Shown: positions 9,062 to 17,879 of the stretch, in pieces
How the letters are laid out: each line of letters starts with the position of its first letter
How positions within the stretch are numbered: position 1 is the first letter of the stretch
DNA from: Bhargavaea cecembensis
GTDB lineage: Bacteria; Bacillota; Bacilli; Bacillales_A; Planococcaceae
DNA length: 64,000 nucleotides
Assembly (NCBI RefSeq): GCF_001619585.1
Contig: NZ_LQNT01000009.1
Span: 930,001 to 994,000, forward strand
Direction of reading: 5' to 3'
Position numbers and translations under genes: made by a program
Notes under the pieces: model-generated
The model's database searches: none
What the model saw: only the letters and a program-made list of their open reading frames with translations
Told to the model about the DNA's origin: nothing

Positions 9062-9457
9062 TTACAACCACGCGTCCCCCTCCCACTCCTCATCCTCCAC
9101 TTCCCGGATCACCGTGACTTTCCCCTCGTGCCTGTAATAAGTTGACCAGATGGAGACGGCCTGATCAATGTGGAGGTAAACGGATTCCTGGACGTGGTCG
9201 GCATCCGGGTCGCGCTTCCAGGAGATGATGAAGTCATGGCCATTTCTCCGTTTATAAATGTTGATGTAACAGATTCTGTAGAGCCGCTTAGCCTCGTCGC
9301 TGTCGACCCAGATCCAGTCTTCTTCCCAGTCATCCCCCTGGTTCACCCATTCGCCCATCTCACCGCGTGTGTACGATTGCTCACGCTTCCTCCGGGAAGA
9401 CTGTTCAGCCATCAGTCCGATTTGCATCAGGAATCGAAAAACCGGATTGCGCCTCAT
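9062..9457 (-). CDS. Hypothetical acidic protein
   Basis: A 131-aa frame, rich in Trp, Asp, Glu and Tyr (QGDDWEEDWIWVDSDEAKRL, EVEDEEWEGDAWL), with no signal peptide or membrane segment. It starts 6 nt after the stop of the DUF1643 gene, which suggests translational coupling, but no clear ribosome binding site is seen. ATG codons a few residues in (LMAEQSS, GEMGEW) are alternatives, so the true protein may be 98-131 aa. The function is not recognised. Confidence 0.5.
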   Translation of the reverse strand: MRRNPVFRFLMQIGLMAEQSSRRKREQSYTRGEMGEWVNQGDDWEEDWIWVDSDEAKRLYRICYINIYKRRNGHDFIISWKRDPDADHVQESVYLHIDQAVSIWSTYYRHEGKVTVIREVEDEEWEGDAWL

Positions 9458-9463
9458 GGCCGG

Positions 9464-10006
9464 TCAGCGTGTATATTCAACGAGCGGCGTATCGGATGGC
9501 AGGAAGAGCGGGTGGCGAGGCATTCCTTTTATCGTTGTTCCCAGGCAGTACGGTGTTTTTCCGGTTTCCCGGATCATTTCAAGGACCGCCTGATCCCGGC
9601 CATCCTTGCCGCCATGCTGCCCCCATGCAACGATGATTTGTTGGGCATTTCCGATTGCGTCGGCCAGGTGCCGGTCATTCGGGAAGTGATGGCGTTCTTC
9701 TGAAGCAAAGAGGTCCGTCGGTTTTGTCGCCCTGAAGGAGTAAAGGTTCACGACCTCAAGTGAACCGCAGCCTTGATGCCTGGCGATATTCATGCACTGT
9801 TTCAGCGTCGGATCCGGACTTCCGGCATCCGCCGTGCTTGGATTCAGCATCACGAACAGACACTCCGGTTTGCCCGTCTCCCAAGTTACGCTTAGCCGGT
9901 AGCGGTGCCTGTCCGTATGATCAAACATCACAAGAACACTCTCATCTTTTGGCCAGAAACCAGACTCGATCCGGACATTCTCTTCTCTCCAGACGACCAT
10001 ATTCAT
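9464..10006 (-). CDS. DUF1643 domain protein
   Basis: A cytoplasmic protein of 180 aa. It contains the DUF1643 signature: RYRLSVTWETGKPECLFVMLNPSTADAG, split here as a beta strand followed by the conserved LNPSTAD, then NLYSFRATKP and IVAWGQHG. The biochemical role of DUF1643 is unknown; such genes are scattered in bacteria and phages. The start at 10006 (ATGAATATG) is preceded by AGGGGGAGAGGGG; the second ATG at 10000 is equally possible. It probably forms a bicistron with the acidic protein downstream. Confidence 0.8.
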   Translation of the reverse strand: MNMVVWREENVRIESGFWPKDESVLVMFDHTDRHRYRLSVTWETGKPECLFVMLNPSTADAGSPDPTLKQCMNIARHQGCGSLEVVNLYSFRATKPTDLFASEERHHFPNDRHLADAIGNAQQIIVAWGQHGGKDGRDQAVLEMIRETGKTPYCLGTTIKGMPRHPLFLPSDTPLVEYTR

Positions 10007-10055
10007 TCCCCTCTCCCCCTGTTCATTCCACCTATCACAATCGATTTTCACCATC

Positions 10056-10081
10056 TAAAAAAGCAGCCATAATAGCTGCTT
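10056..10081 (-). terminator. Terminator downstream of the beta-lactamase-like gene
   Basis: On the minus strand the stem AAGCAGC / GCTGCTT with a 7-nt loop is followed by six T residues. It lies about 110 nt beyond the stop of the serine hydrolase gene. Confidence 0.65.
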
Positions 10082-10188
10082 TCCTCATTTATATGATGAA
10101 GGGTCTTCTCTAATGAGAATTCAATTCTTCCAAAAACGGTATTCTTTCACCCTACCATTCACACAATCGCCGCCCCTTTTGCTTTCTA

Positions 10189-11085
10189 TCATGACTCCGT
10201 GAAATGCCGATAAGCGGTTTCGGCAATACGGGCGATGACCGCTTCCCCGCTCTCTGTGGTCGGATTGTCTGCGGAGAAGATACTGACGACCAGCGGGCCT
10301 TTACCGCCGGGCAGTCCGATGATGCCGGCATCGTTGATGGCGGAAGCAATCGTTCCAGTCTTATGGGCGACAGGCATTCCTGCGGGAAGTCTTCCAGGAA
10401 TCCGGTCGTTGAGCTGCTGGCGGTAGAGGATGTCGAGGACAGCACCAGAAACAGCCGGATCGATAAACGCCCCTTCGGCCAACTTCGTCAGGATTGCCGT
10501 CATGTCATCCGGAGTACAGAGATTGTTCTCCAAGTCCGTCCTCATCACCAGATTTTCCTTGCCCGACTCCTCGTCCACATCCATCTCAAGCCGCTCGTTC
10601 AACTGCTTCCAGGATTCCTCGCTATACGGAACCGGATCCATTCCCACCGCCAGGCTCAGCAGTTCCCAGCAGGAATGTACGATGGAGATATTCTCCGCTC
10701 CGATCCTCTTCATCGTTTCCTGTACGTCTTCCTTCCCGAGCATCCCAAGCAGGACATCGGTCGCCATATTGTCGCTGACGATCGTCATGAGGGTGGCAAG
10801 GTCCTTGATCGTCACCGGCAGGCCGGGATCAAGCTCCTGCAAAATACCCGAGCCAGGCACCCGCTCCTCCTTCGTGAGTGCAACCCGCGTAGTGAGGTCG
10901 ATCCTGCCTTCATGGACCTGTTCATACAGCGAAAGCAGAATAGGCACCTTAAATACGCTCGCCATCTGGAACCGTTCATCCGCGCGGATCCGCACTTCCT
11001 CACCTGACTGTAAGTGCCTGATGGATACGCCGAATCTGGCGCTGGTTTCCCCTAGTAGTTTCTCAATTTTCCCCTGAAGGCTCAT
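10189..11085 (-). CDS. Class A beta-lactamase-like serine hydrolase, apparently cytoplasmic
   Basis: A protein of 298 aa with the full motif set of the class A beta-lactamase/PBP-like fold: SVFK (S-x-x-K) near residue 43, SDN in MTIVSDNMATD, and KTG in AHKTGTIASAIND. ATG 11085 is chosen because AAGGGGGAG lies 5 nt upstream. From this start no signal peptide or lipobox is present, which is unusual for a true beta-lactamase. It may act on an intracellular peptide or ester, or the longer in-frame N-terminus from 11247 could be used, though that extension also lacks a clear signal. An omega-loop Glu166 equivalent could not be assigned with confidence. Confidence 0.8.
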   Translation of the reverse strand: MSLQGKIEKLLGETSARFGVSIRHLQSGEEVRIRADERFQMASVFKVPILLSLYEQVHEGRIDLTTRVALTKEERVPGSGILQELDPGLPVTIKDLATLMTIVSDNMATDVLLGMLGKEDVQETMKRIGAENISIVHSCWELLSLAVGMDPVPYSEESWKQLNERLEMDVDEESGKENLVMRTDLENNLCTPDDMTAILTKLAEGAFIDPAVSGAVLDILYRQQLNDRIPGRLPAGMPVAHKTGTIASAINDAGIIGLPGGKGPLVVSIFSADNPTTESGEAVIARIAETAYRHFTES

Positions 11086-11138
11086 GCCGCTCCCCCTTTC
11101 ATGTTGGTTTAATTTTCCGATATTTTCTCTCATATTAA

Positions 11139-11170
11139 AAGAGACTCGGGCAAATTCTGCCGAGTCTCTT
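11139..11170 (-). terminator. Terminator of the sigma-54 catabolic operon
   Basis: A perfect 11-bp stem AAGAGACTCGG / CCGAGTCTCTT ends in TTTTAAT on the minus strand, just after the thiolase gene. It closes the nine-gene leftward operon. Confidence 0.8.
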
Positions 11171-11227
11171 GGTTTACTGCATGTCTGCATTAAGTATAGT
11201 AGCCCCCAAAAATGACCGGACTCTCTA

Positions 11228-12409
11228 TCAAACCTCAAGGTTCTCAATGATCATGGAAACCCCTTGGCCGCCTCCGCAGCAAAGGCTGGCCAGCCCGTAG
11301 CGCTTTCCTTGCTCTCTCAGTTCATAAGCGAGAGTTAGGAGCAGCCTGGCTCCGCTTGCACCGACCGGATGCCCCAGCGCGATGGCTCCGCCATTGACAT
11401 TCAGCCGCTTCATTTCAAACCCAAGTTCTCTCTGGACGGCCAGCACTTGGGCTGCAAAGGCCTCATTAATCTCGATCAGATCGATATCAGACATTTCCAG
11501 CCCGGCGCGTTTCAGTGCCTGCCTGGTTGCGGGAACGGGACCGATCCCCATGATCTTGGGATCCACGCCGCTGATTCCCCAGGAGACGACTTTTGCAAGA
11601 GGCTTCTTTCCATGCCGTTCCGCAAGGGCATCATCGCCCATGACGAGCGCTGCCGCTCCGTCATTGATGCCGCTGGATGTGGCTGCCGTTACACTGCCAT
11701 CCGCTTTGAATGCGGGCCGGAGTTTTTTCATCTTCTCCAGATTGGCTTCGGGTTTAATGTATTCATCTTCAGACAGCGCTACAGCGCCATCCTTTCCCGA
11801 AACCGCAATGATTTCTTTTTTGAAGCGTCCTTTACTCCGGGCTTCAGCCGCCCGCTGCTGGCTCATCAGGGCAAACTCTTCCTGTTCTCCTCGGCTGATT
11901 TCATATTTCTCTGCCAGGTTTTCAGCAGTGATGCCCATGCCAAGACCGATGTATGGGTCGGAGAGCGTACTGCTCAATACGTCCTCAAAATGCGGAACGC
12001 CCATCTTGATCGTTTTAAATCGGAGATCCCTCACGACATGGGGCGTCATCGACATATTCTCTGCGCCCCCGGCAATCACGCCGCTCGCTTCATCCAGGAG
12101 GATGGCCTGGGACGCATTGATCGCCGCCTGCAGTCCCGAGCCGCACAGCCTGTTCACCGTCAGCGCCGGCGACTCTTCGGGAACGCCAGACTTGAGTGCC
12201 ACATGTCGCGCCAGGTACGGGGCGTTCTCGCTTGAGTGGATGACGTTTCCGAAAAAAGCTTGCTCAAGCTCATCCGACGGGATTCCCGAGCGTTCGATCG
12301 CGGTTGTTGCGGCGACCGCTCCCAGATCCGAAACTTCCATGTCTTTCAGACTGCCTCCGAATGAACCGAAGGGTGTTCGTGCACCATCCAGAATATAAAC
12401 GTTTTTCAT
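11228..12409 (-). CDS. Acetyl-CoA C-acyltransferase (thiolase)
   Basis: A degradative-type thiolase of 393 aa, last gene of the operon. Catalytic residues are seen in order: acylated Cys in NRLCGSGLQA (about residue 88), His in NGGAIALGHPVGASGARL, and the proton-donor Cys in LASLCCGGGQG near the C-terminus. It would split the 3-ketoacyl-CoA made by the upstream dehydrogenase into acetyl-CoA and a shortened acyl-CoA. The start ATG 12409 has GTGAGG five nt upstream; an in-frame start at 12463 would overlap dctQ. Confidence 0.92.
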   Translation of the reverse strand: MKNVYILDGARTPFGSFGGSLKDMEVSDLGAVAATTAIERSGIPSDELEQAFFGNVIHSSENAPYLARHVALKSGVPEESPALTVNRLCGSGLQAAINASQAILLDEASGVIAGGAENMSMTPHVVRDLRFKTIKMGVPHFEDVLSSTLSDPYIGLGMGITAENLAEKYEISRGEQEEFALMSQQRAAEARSKGRFKKEIIAVSGKDGAVALSEDEYIKPEANLEKMKKLRPAFKADGSVTAATSSGINDGAAALVMGDDALAERHGKKPLAKVVSWGISGVDPKIMGIGPVPATRQALKRAGLEMSDIDLIEINEAFAAQVLAVQRELGFEMKRLNVNGGAIALGHPVGASGARLLLTLAYELREQGKRYGLASLCCGGGQGVSMIIENLEV

Positions 12410-12452
12410 ATTTTCCTCACTTCCTGAACGCAATTCATTCAAATTTTCGGCC

Positions 12453-12995
12453 TCAGGCCTCAACCTCTGTTGTCTCCAATTTCGTCTCCAGGACCGGCTC
12501 TTTCTGACCGAAGCTCTTGATGATCAGAAACAAAATCTCAATGGACAGCAGCAGGAATCCGAGCGGGATAAAATACAGAATCGGATAATAGGTCACTATC
12601 CCGCCCTTCATGCTGAAGCCCAGCTGCTCCCGCGTACCGGAAAGGGCATATTGCCATCCGTAAAAAGTCAGCAGGCTGAACAGGACAAGCTCAATGCCCA
12701 TCATGAGAATGGCGATATTCCGCCGCATAACCGGTTTGAGGCGGTTCGTCAGCATCTCGAGCTTCGGCATGATGCCTGAACCGTACGCATAGGCAAGTGC
12801 CGGAAAGAACGCCAGCGGCATCAAAAAATATTGGGTGATTTCATAGCTTCCGAATACACTGGAGCCCATCAGGTTTCTGGTCACCACGTCAATGACGATA
12901 AAGGCCATCATGAAGAAGATCGTCGTTCCGCTCAGTAATAGCCCTGCAAATTTCACATAATGAAAGGCACGATACGCCTGGTCGACTGTGCGCAT
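12453..12995 (-). CDS. dctQ: TRAP transporter small permease (DctQ)
   Basis: A four-helix membrane protein of 180 aa with the DctQ layout. Hydrophobic segments lie near residues 17-37, 50-70, 92-112 and 135-160; a conserved MAFIVIDVVTRNLMG stretch ends the first. It binds the large permease of a tripartite ATP-independent periplasmic-type carrier. It follows dctM by 25 nt with GAGGAGGAAGAG before the ATG. The gene order P-M-Q, with Q after M, is less common than P-Q-M. Together with the binding protein it should import the acid that the operon's CoA ligase activates. Confidence 0.88.
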   Translation of the reverse strand: MRTVDQAYRAFHYVKFAGLLLSGTTIFFMMAFIVIDVVTRNLMGSSVFGSYEITQYFLMPLAFFPALAYAYGSGIMPKLEMLTNRLKPVMRRNIAILMMGIELVLFSLLTFYGWQYALSGTREQLGFSMKGGIVTYYPILYFIPLGFLLLSIEILFLIIKSFGQKEPVLETKLETTEVEA

Positions 12996-13020
12996 ACTCT
13001 TCCTCCTCTCTCATTTAGCA

Positions 13021-14340
13021 TCACATCAGGTTAGGCAGCCAGGTCACCAATCCCGGGAACGCAATCATCAGGCTGCACACCACCAGTGCCAGAACAACTG
13101 CGAATACCATCGACCTGGCAAAAAGGCGTTCTATTGAAATCCCCGTTACTCCGGAGACTGCGAATACACTCAGCCCGACCGGAGGTGTAAGCAGCCCGAT
13201 TGTACAAATGACCGATACCAGAATGCCGAACCAGAGAATATCTACATTGATCTCCTGAACAATCGGCAGCAGCACAGGCGTCGCCATAATAATGACCGCT
13301 CCGCCCTCAATGAACATAAAGAGGATGAAGTAAATCAGGGACAGCAGAGCCAGGATGAGAACCGGGTATTCAATCAGCGGCCCCAGCGCATTGATCAGCT
13401 CTCTCGGCAGCTTGGATACCGTAATGAACCTCCCGAAAATCTGGGCAGTCACCATGATCAGCAAGACCATCGTTGTAATCTTGACAGTTTCCGTGATGGA
13501 CTCGACATAGAACTTCTTGTTCACCTTACCAAGGAAAAGCGCAGTAAGGAGTCCGAGGAACGCGCCGACTGCCCCTGCCTCTGTTGGCGTAAAGACGCCC
13601 GAGTAAATTCCTCCGAAGATGACGGTTACAATAATCGTGCCGACCAAGACCACAAACAACGCACGAAGTGGTGTTAACGGGGCTATTTCCCCGGCTTCGA
13701 TCTCTTCCTCGATGTCCGGCAACGCCTTTCTCTGATCCGCTTTATGCATATAGAGCATCACCCCGATAATCACGATTGTCATCATGATTCCCGGTACAAT
13801 CGCTGCGATAAAAAGGGAGCCGATCGGGGTCTCCGTCACGACCCCATACAAGATGAGAATGATGCTCGGCGGGATGATTCCCGAAAGCGATCCGGCGGCT
13901 GCAATCGTCGATCCGGCAGTCACGTCCCGGAAGCCGTGTCTGCGAAGCTCCGGTACCGCAACCTGACCGAGCGCTGCCGATGAACCGGTCGTCGAACCGG
14001 ACACGGCCCCGAGAAATGCGCCGATGATGACGGTCAACGTCCCGAGAAAGCCGGATTTTCCCTTTGAGAACTTATAGACCAGTGCATACATATCCCGGAC
14101 AATCCCCGACTGAACAATGAACTGAGCCATCAATACAAACAAGGGAATCGTGGTCAGGGTGTAGCTTGCAACCACTTTATACGGGTTGCTCTGCATAAAT
14201 GAAGTAATATATCCCGGACCTTCCAGCATGATGATTCCCAGGACTCCCATACTCAGCAGCACGGCATGAATATGCATGCCTGCGAACAGAAACACGAGGA
14301 AGAGAACCAGCATGATGACATAAAACACCCCAAGGCTCAT
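13021..14340 (-). CDS. dctM: TRAP transporter large permease (DctM)
   Basis: A hydrophobic protein of 439 aa with about twelve membrane segments, the transport-catalysing subunit of the TRAP system. The family pattern GSTTGSSAALGQVAVPELRRHGF, then AAGSLSGIIPPSIILILYGVVT, is visible near residues 115-170, and TPTEAGAVGAFLGLL near 250. GAGGTG precedes the ATG. A stem-loop separates it from dctP, as is usual where binding protein is needed in excess. Confidence 0.9.
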   Translation of the reverse strand: MSLGVFYVIMLVLFLVFLFAGMHIHAVLLSMGVLGIIMLEGPGYITSFMQSNPYKVVASYTLTTIPLFVLMAQFIVQSGIVRDMYALVYKFSKGKSGFLGTLTVIIGAFLGAVSGSTTGSSAALGQVAVPELRRHGFRDVTAGSTIAAAGSLSGIIPPSIILILYGVVTETPIGSLFIAAIVPGIMMTIVIIGVMLYMHKADQRKALPDIEEEIEAGEIAPLTPLRALFVVLVGTIIVTVIFGGIYSGVFTPTEAGAVGAFLGLLTALFLGKVNKKFYVESITETVKITTMVLLIMVTAQIFGRFITVSKLPRELINALGPLIEYPVLILALLSLIYFILFMFIEGGAVIIMATPVLLPIVQEINVDILWFGILVSVICTIGLLTPPVGLSVFAVSGVTGISIERLFARSMVFAVVLALVVCSLMIAFPGLVTWLPNLM

Positions 14341-14368
14341 CTGAACACCTCTTTTCCATTTTATTTAG

Positions 14369-14390
14369 AAAAAAGGGAGCCCCAGCTCCC
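14369..14390 (-). terminator. Intra-operon stem-loop between dctP and dctM
   Basis: GGGAGC / GCTCCC with loop CCCA is followed by six T residues on the minus strand. It looks like a partial terminator or 3' stabiliser that raises binding-protein mRNA over permease mRNA. Confidence 0.65.
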
Positions 14391-14412
14391 CAAACTTCCC
14401 CCGGACCATTTT

Positions 14413-15546
14413 TTATTCCAGATTCATGATGGCTTCCGGAACGGATCCTCCCTGTTCAACGATCAGATCCCTCCAGAGAATCGCCATTTCCTTACCCGGC
14501 TGGCCATTCCCCTCCAGCTCTTCAATCCATTCAGTCCAGGTATCTTCGATTCCCTGAACGAGCAATTGCTGTGCTTCTTCATCGACATCATCCATTTTTT
14601 CAAACACGGCTCCATTTGCTTCTGCTTCCTCACGGATGACCTCAGCGCGGTCCATCCAGACCTGTGCACCTTTTGTGATCTGCTCATAAGAAGCTTCTTC
14701 CATGATCTGCTGGATGTCCTCAGGTATCGTGTTCCAGGTCTCTTCCGTCATCGCCCACATTCCTGAGAAATGCCCCAGGTTCACGCCTTCGAACGTGTAA
14801 TTAAAGACTTCCTGCATCCCGTATCCTGTCCAGTCCGCAACACTGAAGAAGCTGCCGTGGAACGCTCCCCGGTTGATCGCATCGAACATTTCAGTGGACG
14901 GCATCGAGATGGAGCTGATGCCGACATTGTTTGCAAAGATTTCATGCACCCGTGTCGGAGATCGCAGGGAAAGTTTCTTCAAATCATCTGCGGTATCCAG
15001 CGTGACATCTTTGGTGGAGATGACATACTCAGCCGTTGTCGGAGTGGCGAACACCTTCAATCCGCGCTTTTTGAACTCCAGGTCAACGAAGGACTGGCCA
15101 TCAACCAGTTCATGGTCGCCCTTGACCAGTTCGCCGTATGCCTTGGTTGCGATCATCGTATCGGATTCCAGCAGCGGCAGCATCGTCACTTCACTGAGCG
15201 GAAAACGCTGAGGGTCATACTGCGTCCAAAGAGGCGCTGCGATATCAATGGCCCCGTTCTCCAGTGCCTGAAGTTCTTCGTTGATCGGAATCAGTTCCTG
15301 GTTTGCATAATACTCGAATTCCACACGGCCATCCGTCCGTTCCTCCACTTCCTCCATCCATGGCTTGAAGTATCCTTCCCACCAGCCATTGGCCGTGCTG
15401 AGTCCCGATGATAAAGTCAGGACGATTTTTTCATCGCTGTCCGCTGATACGGAATCCGCTGAATCCGCTCCTCCTGACTGTTCCACACAACCGGCAGCTA
15501 CAAGAGAAAACATGAGGAGAACGCCCCCGAGAGACCACTTTTTCAA
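14413..15546 (-). CDS. dctP: TRAP transporter substrate-binding lipoprotein (DctP)
   Basis: An extracytoplasmic binding lipoprotein of about 377 aa. The lipobox is LVAAGC near residue 20, followed by an acidic Ser-rich linker (GADSADSVSADSDEK). The DctP fold follows: LTLSSGLSTANGWWEGYFKPWMEE, split here as separate strands, and the ligand-contacting R in LKKLSLRSPTRVHEIF. The TTG at 15546 is preferred because AAGGGG is 10 nt upstream; a GTG at 15555 is only 1 nt from that site. It is the first transporter gene after the acyl-CoA ligase, so its ligand is probably the carboxylate that the ligase activates. Confidence 0.88.
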   Translation of the reverse strand: MKKWSLGGVLLMFSLVAAGCVEQSGGADSADSVSADSDEKIVLTLSSGLSTANGWWEGYFKPWMEEVEERTDGRVEFEYYANQELIPINEELQALENGAIDIAAPLWTQYDPQRFPLSEVTMLPLLESDTMIATKAYGELVKGDHELVDGQSFVDLEFKKRGLKVFATPTTAEYVISTKDVTLDTADDLKKLSLRSPTRVHEIFANNVGISSISMPSTEMFDAINRGAFHGSFFSVADWTGYGMQEVFNYTFEGVNLGHFSGMWAMTEETWNTIPEDIQQIMEEASYEQITKGAQVWMDRAEVIREEAEANGAVFEKMDDVDEEAQQLLVQGIEDTWTEWIEELEGNGQPGKEMAILWRDLIVEQGGSVPEAIMNLE

Positions 15547-15569
15547 ATTTTCCACACCCCTTTTTATTA

Positions 15570-15583
15570 GTTAAGCGCTTACA
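15570..15583 (-). promoter_or_regulatory. cre-like box before dctP
   Basis: GTTAAGCGCTTACA matches the cre consensus at 12 of 14 positions by eye. It overlaps the end of the ligase gene, so CcpA bound here would act as a roadblock inside the operon. Confidence 0.4.
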
Positions 15584-17075
15584 AAATTTGTCTGACCGCT
15601 ACTTTTTTTAATTTGGTTTTCATGATTTTTCCTGAGTTTGTTTTCGGAAATTCCTCAATGACCCGGAACTCCGATGGCACCTTGTAGGTAGCCAGGCGTT
15701 CCCTGCAAAACGGCTCCAATTCCTCAATCACCGATTCATCATAGCCATCCCGAAGTGTCAGCATGGCGACCACCATTTCTCCCTTTTCAGGATGCGGTGA
15801 ACCAATAACCGCAGCTTCCAGAATCGCCGGATGCATATACAGCACTTCTTCCACTTCCCGCGGATAAATGTTGAAGCCTGAGCGGATGATCAGATCTTTT
15901 TTCCGATCGACGATATAGATGTAGCCCTCGTCATCCTTCATGGCGATATCGCCTGTCTTAAACCAGCCGTCCCGGAACGCTTTCCGGTTTTCCTCTTCAC
16001 GCTCATAATAGCCCTTCATCACGTTCGGCCCTTTGACGACCAGTTCACCCGGTGTTCCCGGAGGCATTTCTTCAAACGCATCACTCATGATTTTGACTTC
16101 TACGTCCTCAATGGGAAGTCCGACACTCCTCAGCTTCTTTTCTCCCTCCACCGGATTCATGCAGACGACAGGCGAAGTTTCCGTGAGTCCGTAGCCTTCG
16201 ATGATTTCAAACCCGAACAGCTTCGCCCACCGTTGAAAGATTTCTTCAGGCAATGGCGCCGCCCCGGTGTAGGTCAGCCTCAACTTCAGGTCATAATCTG
16301 TCAGGTTGGGTTCGTTCAACATATACGTGATCATCGTAGGAGGTCCGAAAAAGTAAGTGATGCGCTGTTCTTCCATTTTCCCGAGTGTTTCGGCAGTCGA
16401 CTTCCAGCGTTTCATCAAGTAACAAAAACCGCCGCTGATGAGGGTCGTGTTCAGTTGATTGGTCTGGGCAGCGATATGTGTAAGCGGTGCGACGATCAGC
16501 GACCGGTCCCGGGCAGTGAGTCCGAGATTCCGGCCGAACACTTCCGCATTGACGTACAGATTGTCATGTGTCAGCACGGCCCCCTTGGGAACACCCGTCG
16601 TTCCCGATGTATACAGGATGGTGCACGCTTCCTGATAACGGCTGCCCCCGCCGGCTTCAACTGCCCCCTGATCGATATAGCGGTCGAAATCAGGCCCGGT
16701 CACCATCAGTTCCACCGGCCAATCCAGGCCGCTGTTTTTTACACGTTCGGCAATTTTACTTTCCGTAATGATGATCTCCGGCCTGCAGTCGTTCAAGATG
16801 ATGCCAAACTCCCTGGATGTGAGCGCCGGATTGACTGTTACATTTATGGCGCCGGCCCGCATGCTGGCATAGTAACTGATCACCAATTCAGGGCTGTTCT
16901 CCAGGATAATCGCAATTTTGTCCCCGGAACGGATCCCTCGCTCCGTGAACCGGTTGGCCAGCTTCTGGACTTGTTCATTTAATTGCCGATAGGTGAGCTC
17001 TCCGGAATCCCATCCGATTGCAGGGTTTTCCGGACGGCTTTCAGCATGTTCCTGCAGTTTCAGATCCAGGTTCAT
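15579..17075 (-). CDS. Acyl-CoA synthetase (AMP-forming, ANL superfamily)
   Basis: An AMP-dependent carboxylate-CoA ligase of 498 aa. ANL motifs in order: YTSGTTGVPKGAVLTH (P-loop, about 154-169), FGPPTMITYML, EGYGLTETSP (about 295), the GWFKTGDIA hinge region near 380, VDRKKDLIIRSGFNIYP, and the C-terminal catalytic lysine in KTNSGKIMKTKL. It converts an imported carboxylic acid to its CoA thioester for the dehydrogenase and hydratases of the operon. The chain length is not predictable here. Of three clustered starts (17084 GTG, 17081 ATG, 17075 ATG), 17075 has the best spacing to AAGGAG (8 nt). Confidence 0.9.
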   Translation of the reverse strand: MNLDLKLQEHAESRPENPAIGWDSGELTYRQLNEQVQKLANRFTERGIRSGDKIAIILENSPELVISYYASMRAGAINVTVNPALTSREFGIILNDCRPEIIITESKIAERVKNSGLDWPVELMVTGPDFDRYIDQGAVEAGGGSRYQEACTILYTSGTTGVPKGAVLTHDNLYVNAEVFGRNLGLTARDRSLIVAPLTHIAAQTNQLNTTLISGGFCYLMKRWKSTAETLGKMEEQRITYFFGPPTMITYMLNEPNLTDYDLKLRLTYTGAAPLPEEIFQRWAKLFGFEIIEGYGLTETSPVVCMNPVEGEKKLRSVGLPIEDVEVKIMSDAFEEMPPGTPGELVVKGPNVMKGYYEREEENRKAFRDGWFKTGDIAMKDDEGYIYIVDRKKDLIIRSGFNIYPREVEEVLYMHPAILEAAVIGSPHPEKGEMVVAMLTLRDGYDESVIEELEPFCRERLATYKVPSEFRVIEEFPKTNSGKIMKTKLKKVAVRQIL

Positions 17076-17102
17076 TCTCATCACTCCTTCCGCTGAGCTT
17101 TC

Positions 17103-17879
17103 TTACCGGCCGGCAAAGCTCGGTTTCCGTTTCTCGATAAAGGCCCGGACGCCTTCTTTTGCATCATCGTTTTTGAACACATCCGAGAACAGCTCGATCT
17201 CATATCGGAGTCCTTCCGCCAATGGCAGGTTCTGGCCGTGCACCACGGCTTTCTTGATCTTTCCGATTGCGGCCTTCGGCTTTTTCGCGAGTGTTTCCGC
17301 CCAGCGGATCGCTTCTTCGTCCGACTCGCCGGCCGGCACCACCCGGTTGACCAATCCTGCCTGCAATGCTTCGTCCGCACCAATGGAATCGCCGAACATC
17401 ATGATTTCCATCGCCTTCGAACTTCCGACCAGCCTTGGAAGGCGCTGTGTGCCCCCTGCCCCGGGGAAGATGCCCAGGTTGACTTCCGGCAGCCCGAGCT
17501 TGGTGTTCTCATCGCAGATTCTGAAGTCACAGGAAAGTGCCAGCTCCAGGCCTCCGCCCAGTACATGCCCTTTCAGAGCGGCAATCACAGGAATCGGAAG
17601 CTGGCTCAGCTTCTCGAATGCCTGATGGAAGGCTGCAGTCATCGACAGATCCCTGGAGCCAAGCTTTGAAACAAACTGTTGGATGTCTGCACCTGCAGAG
17701 AATGCCTTCTCGCCAGACCCCTTGATCACCAGTGCACGGATATCGTCATTACCGTAGATTTCGTCAAGGTAACCCGACATGGCCTCGATCACTTCCGGAT
17801 TCAGAGGGTTGTACGGTGGCCGGTTGATCTCCATCACTGCGATATCCTGATGCACTTCAAACAACAACACGTTTTGCAT
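17103..17879 (-). CDS. Enoyl-CoA hydratase/isomerase family protein
   Basis: A crotonase-fold protein of 258 aa. The oxyanion-hole segments are SAGADIQQF and LGGGLELALSCDFRI, followed by the catalytic-loop region LPEVNLGIFPGAGGTQRLPRLVG with two Glu positions. The Glu pair and GGTQRL motif fit a genuine enoyl-CoA hydratase that forms 3-hydroxyacyl-CoA. It overlaps the end of the 3-hydroxyacyl-CoA dehydrogenase gene by 23 nt, with GGGGGAG about 10 nt before its ATG, so the two are probably translationally coupled. The operon carries a second, more divergent paralogue at its head. Confidence 0.92.
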   Translation of the reverse strand: MQNVLLFEVHQDIAVMEINRPPYNPLNPEVIEAMSGYLDEIYGNDDIRALVIKGSGEKAFSAGADIQQFVSKLGSRDLSMTAAFHQAFEKLSQLPIPVIAALKGHVLGGGLELALSCDFRICDENTKLGLPEVNLGIFPGAGGTQRLPRLVGSSKAMEIMMFGDSIGADEALQAGLVNRVVPAGESDEEAIRWAETLAKKPKAAIGKIKKAVVHGQNLPLAEGLRYEIELFSDVFKNDDAKEGVRAFIEKRKPSFAGR

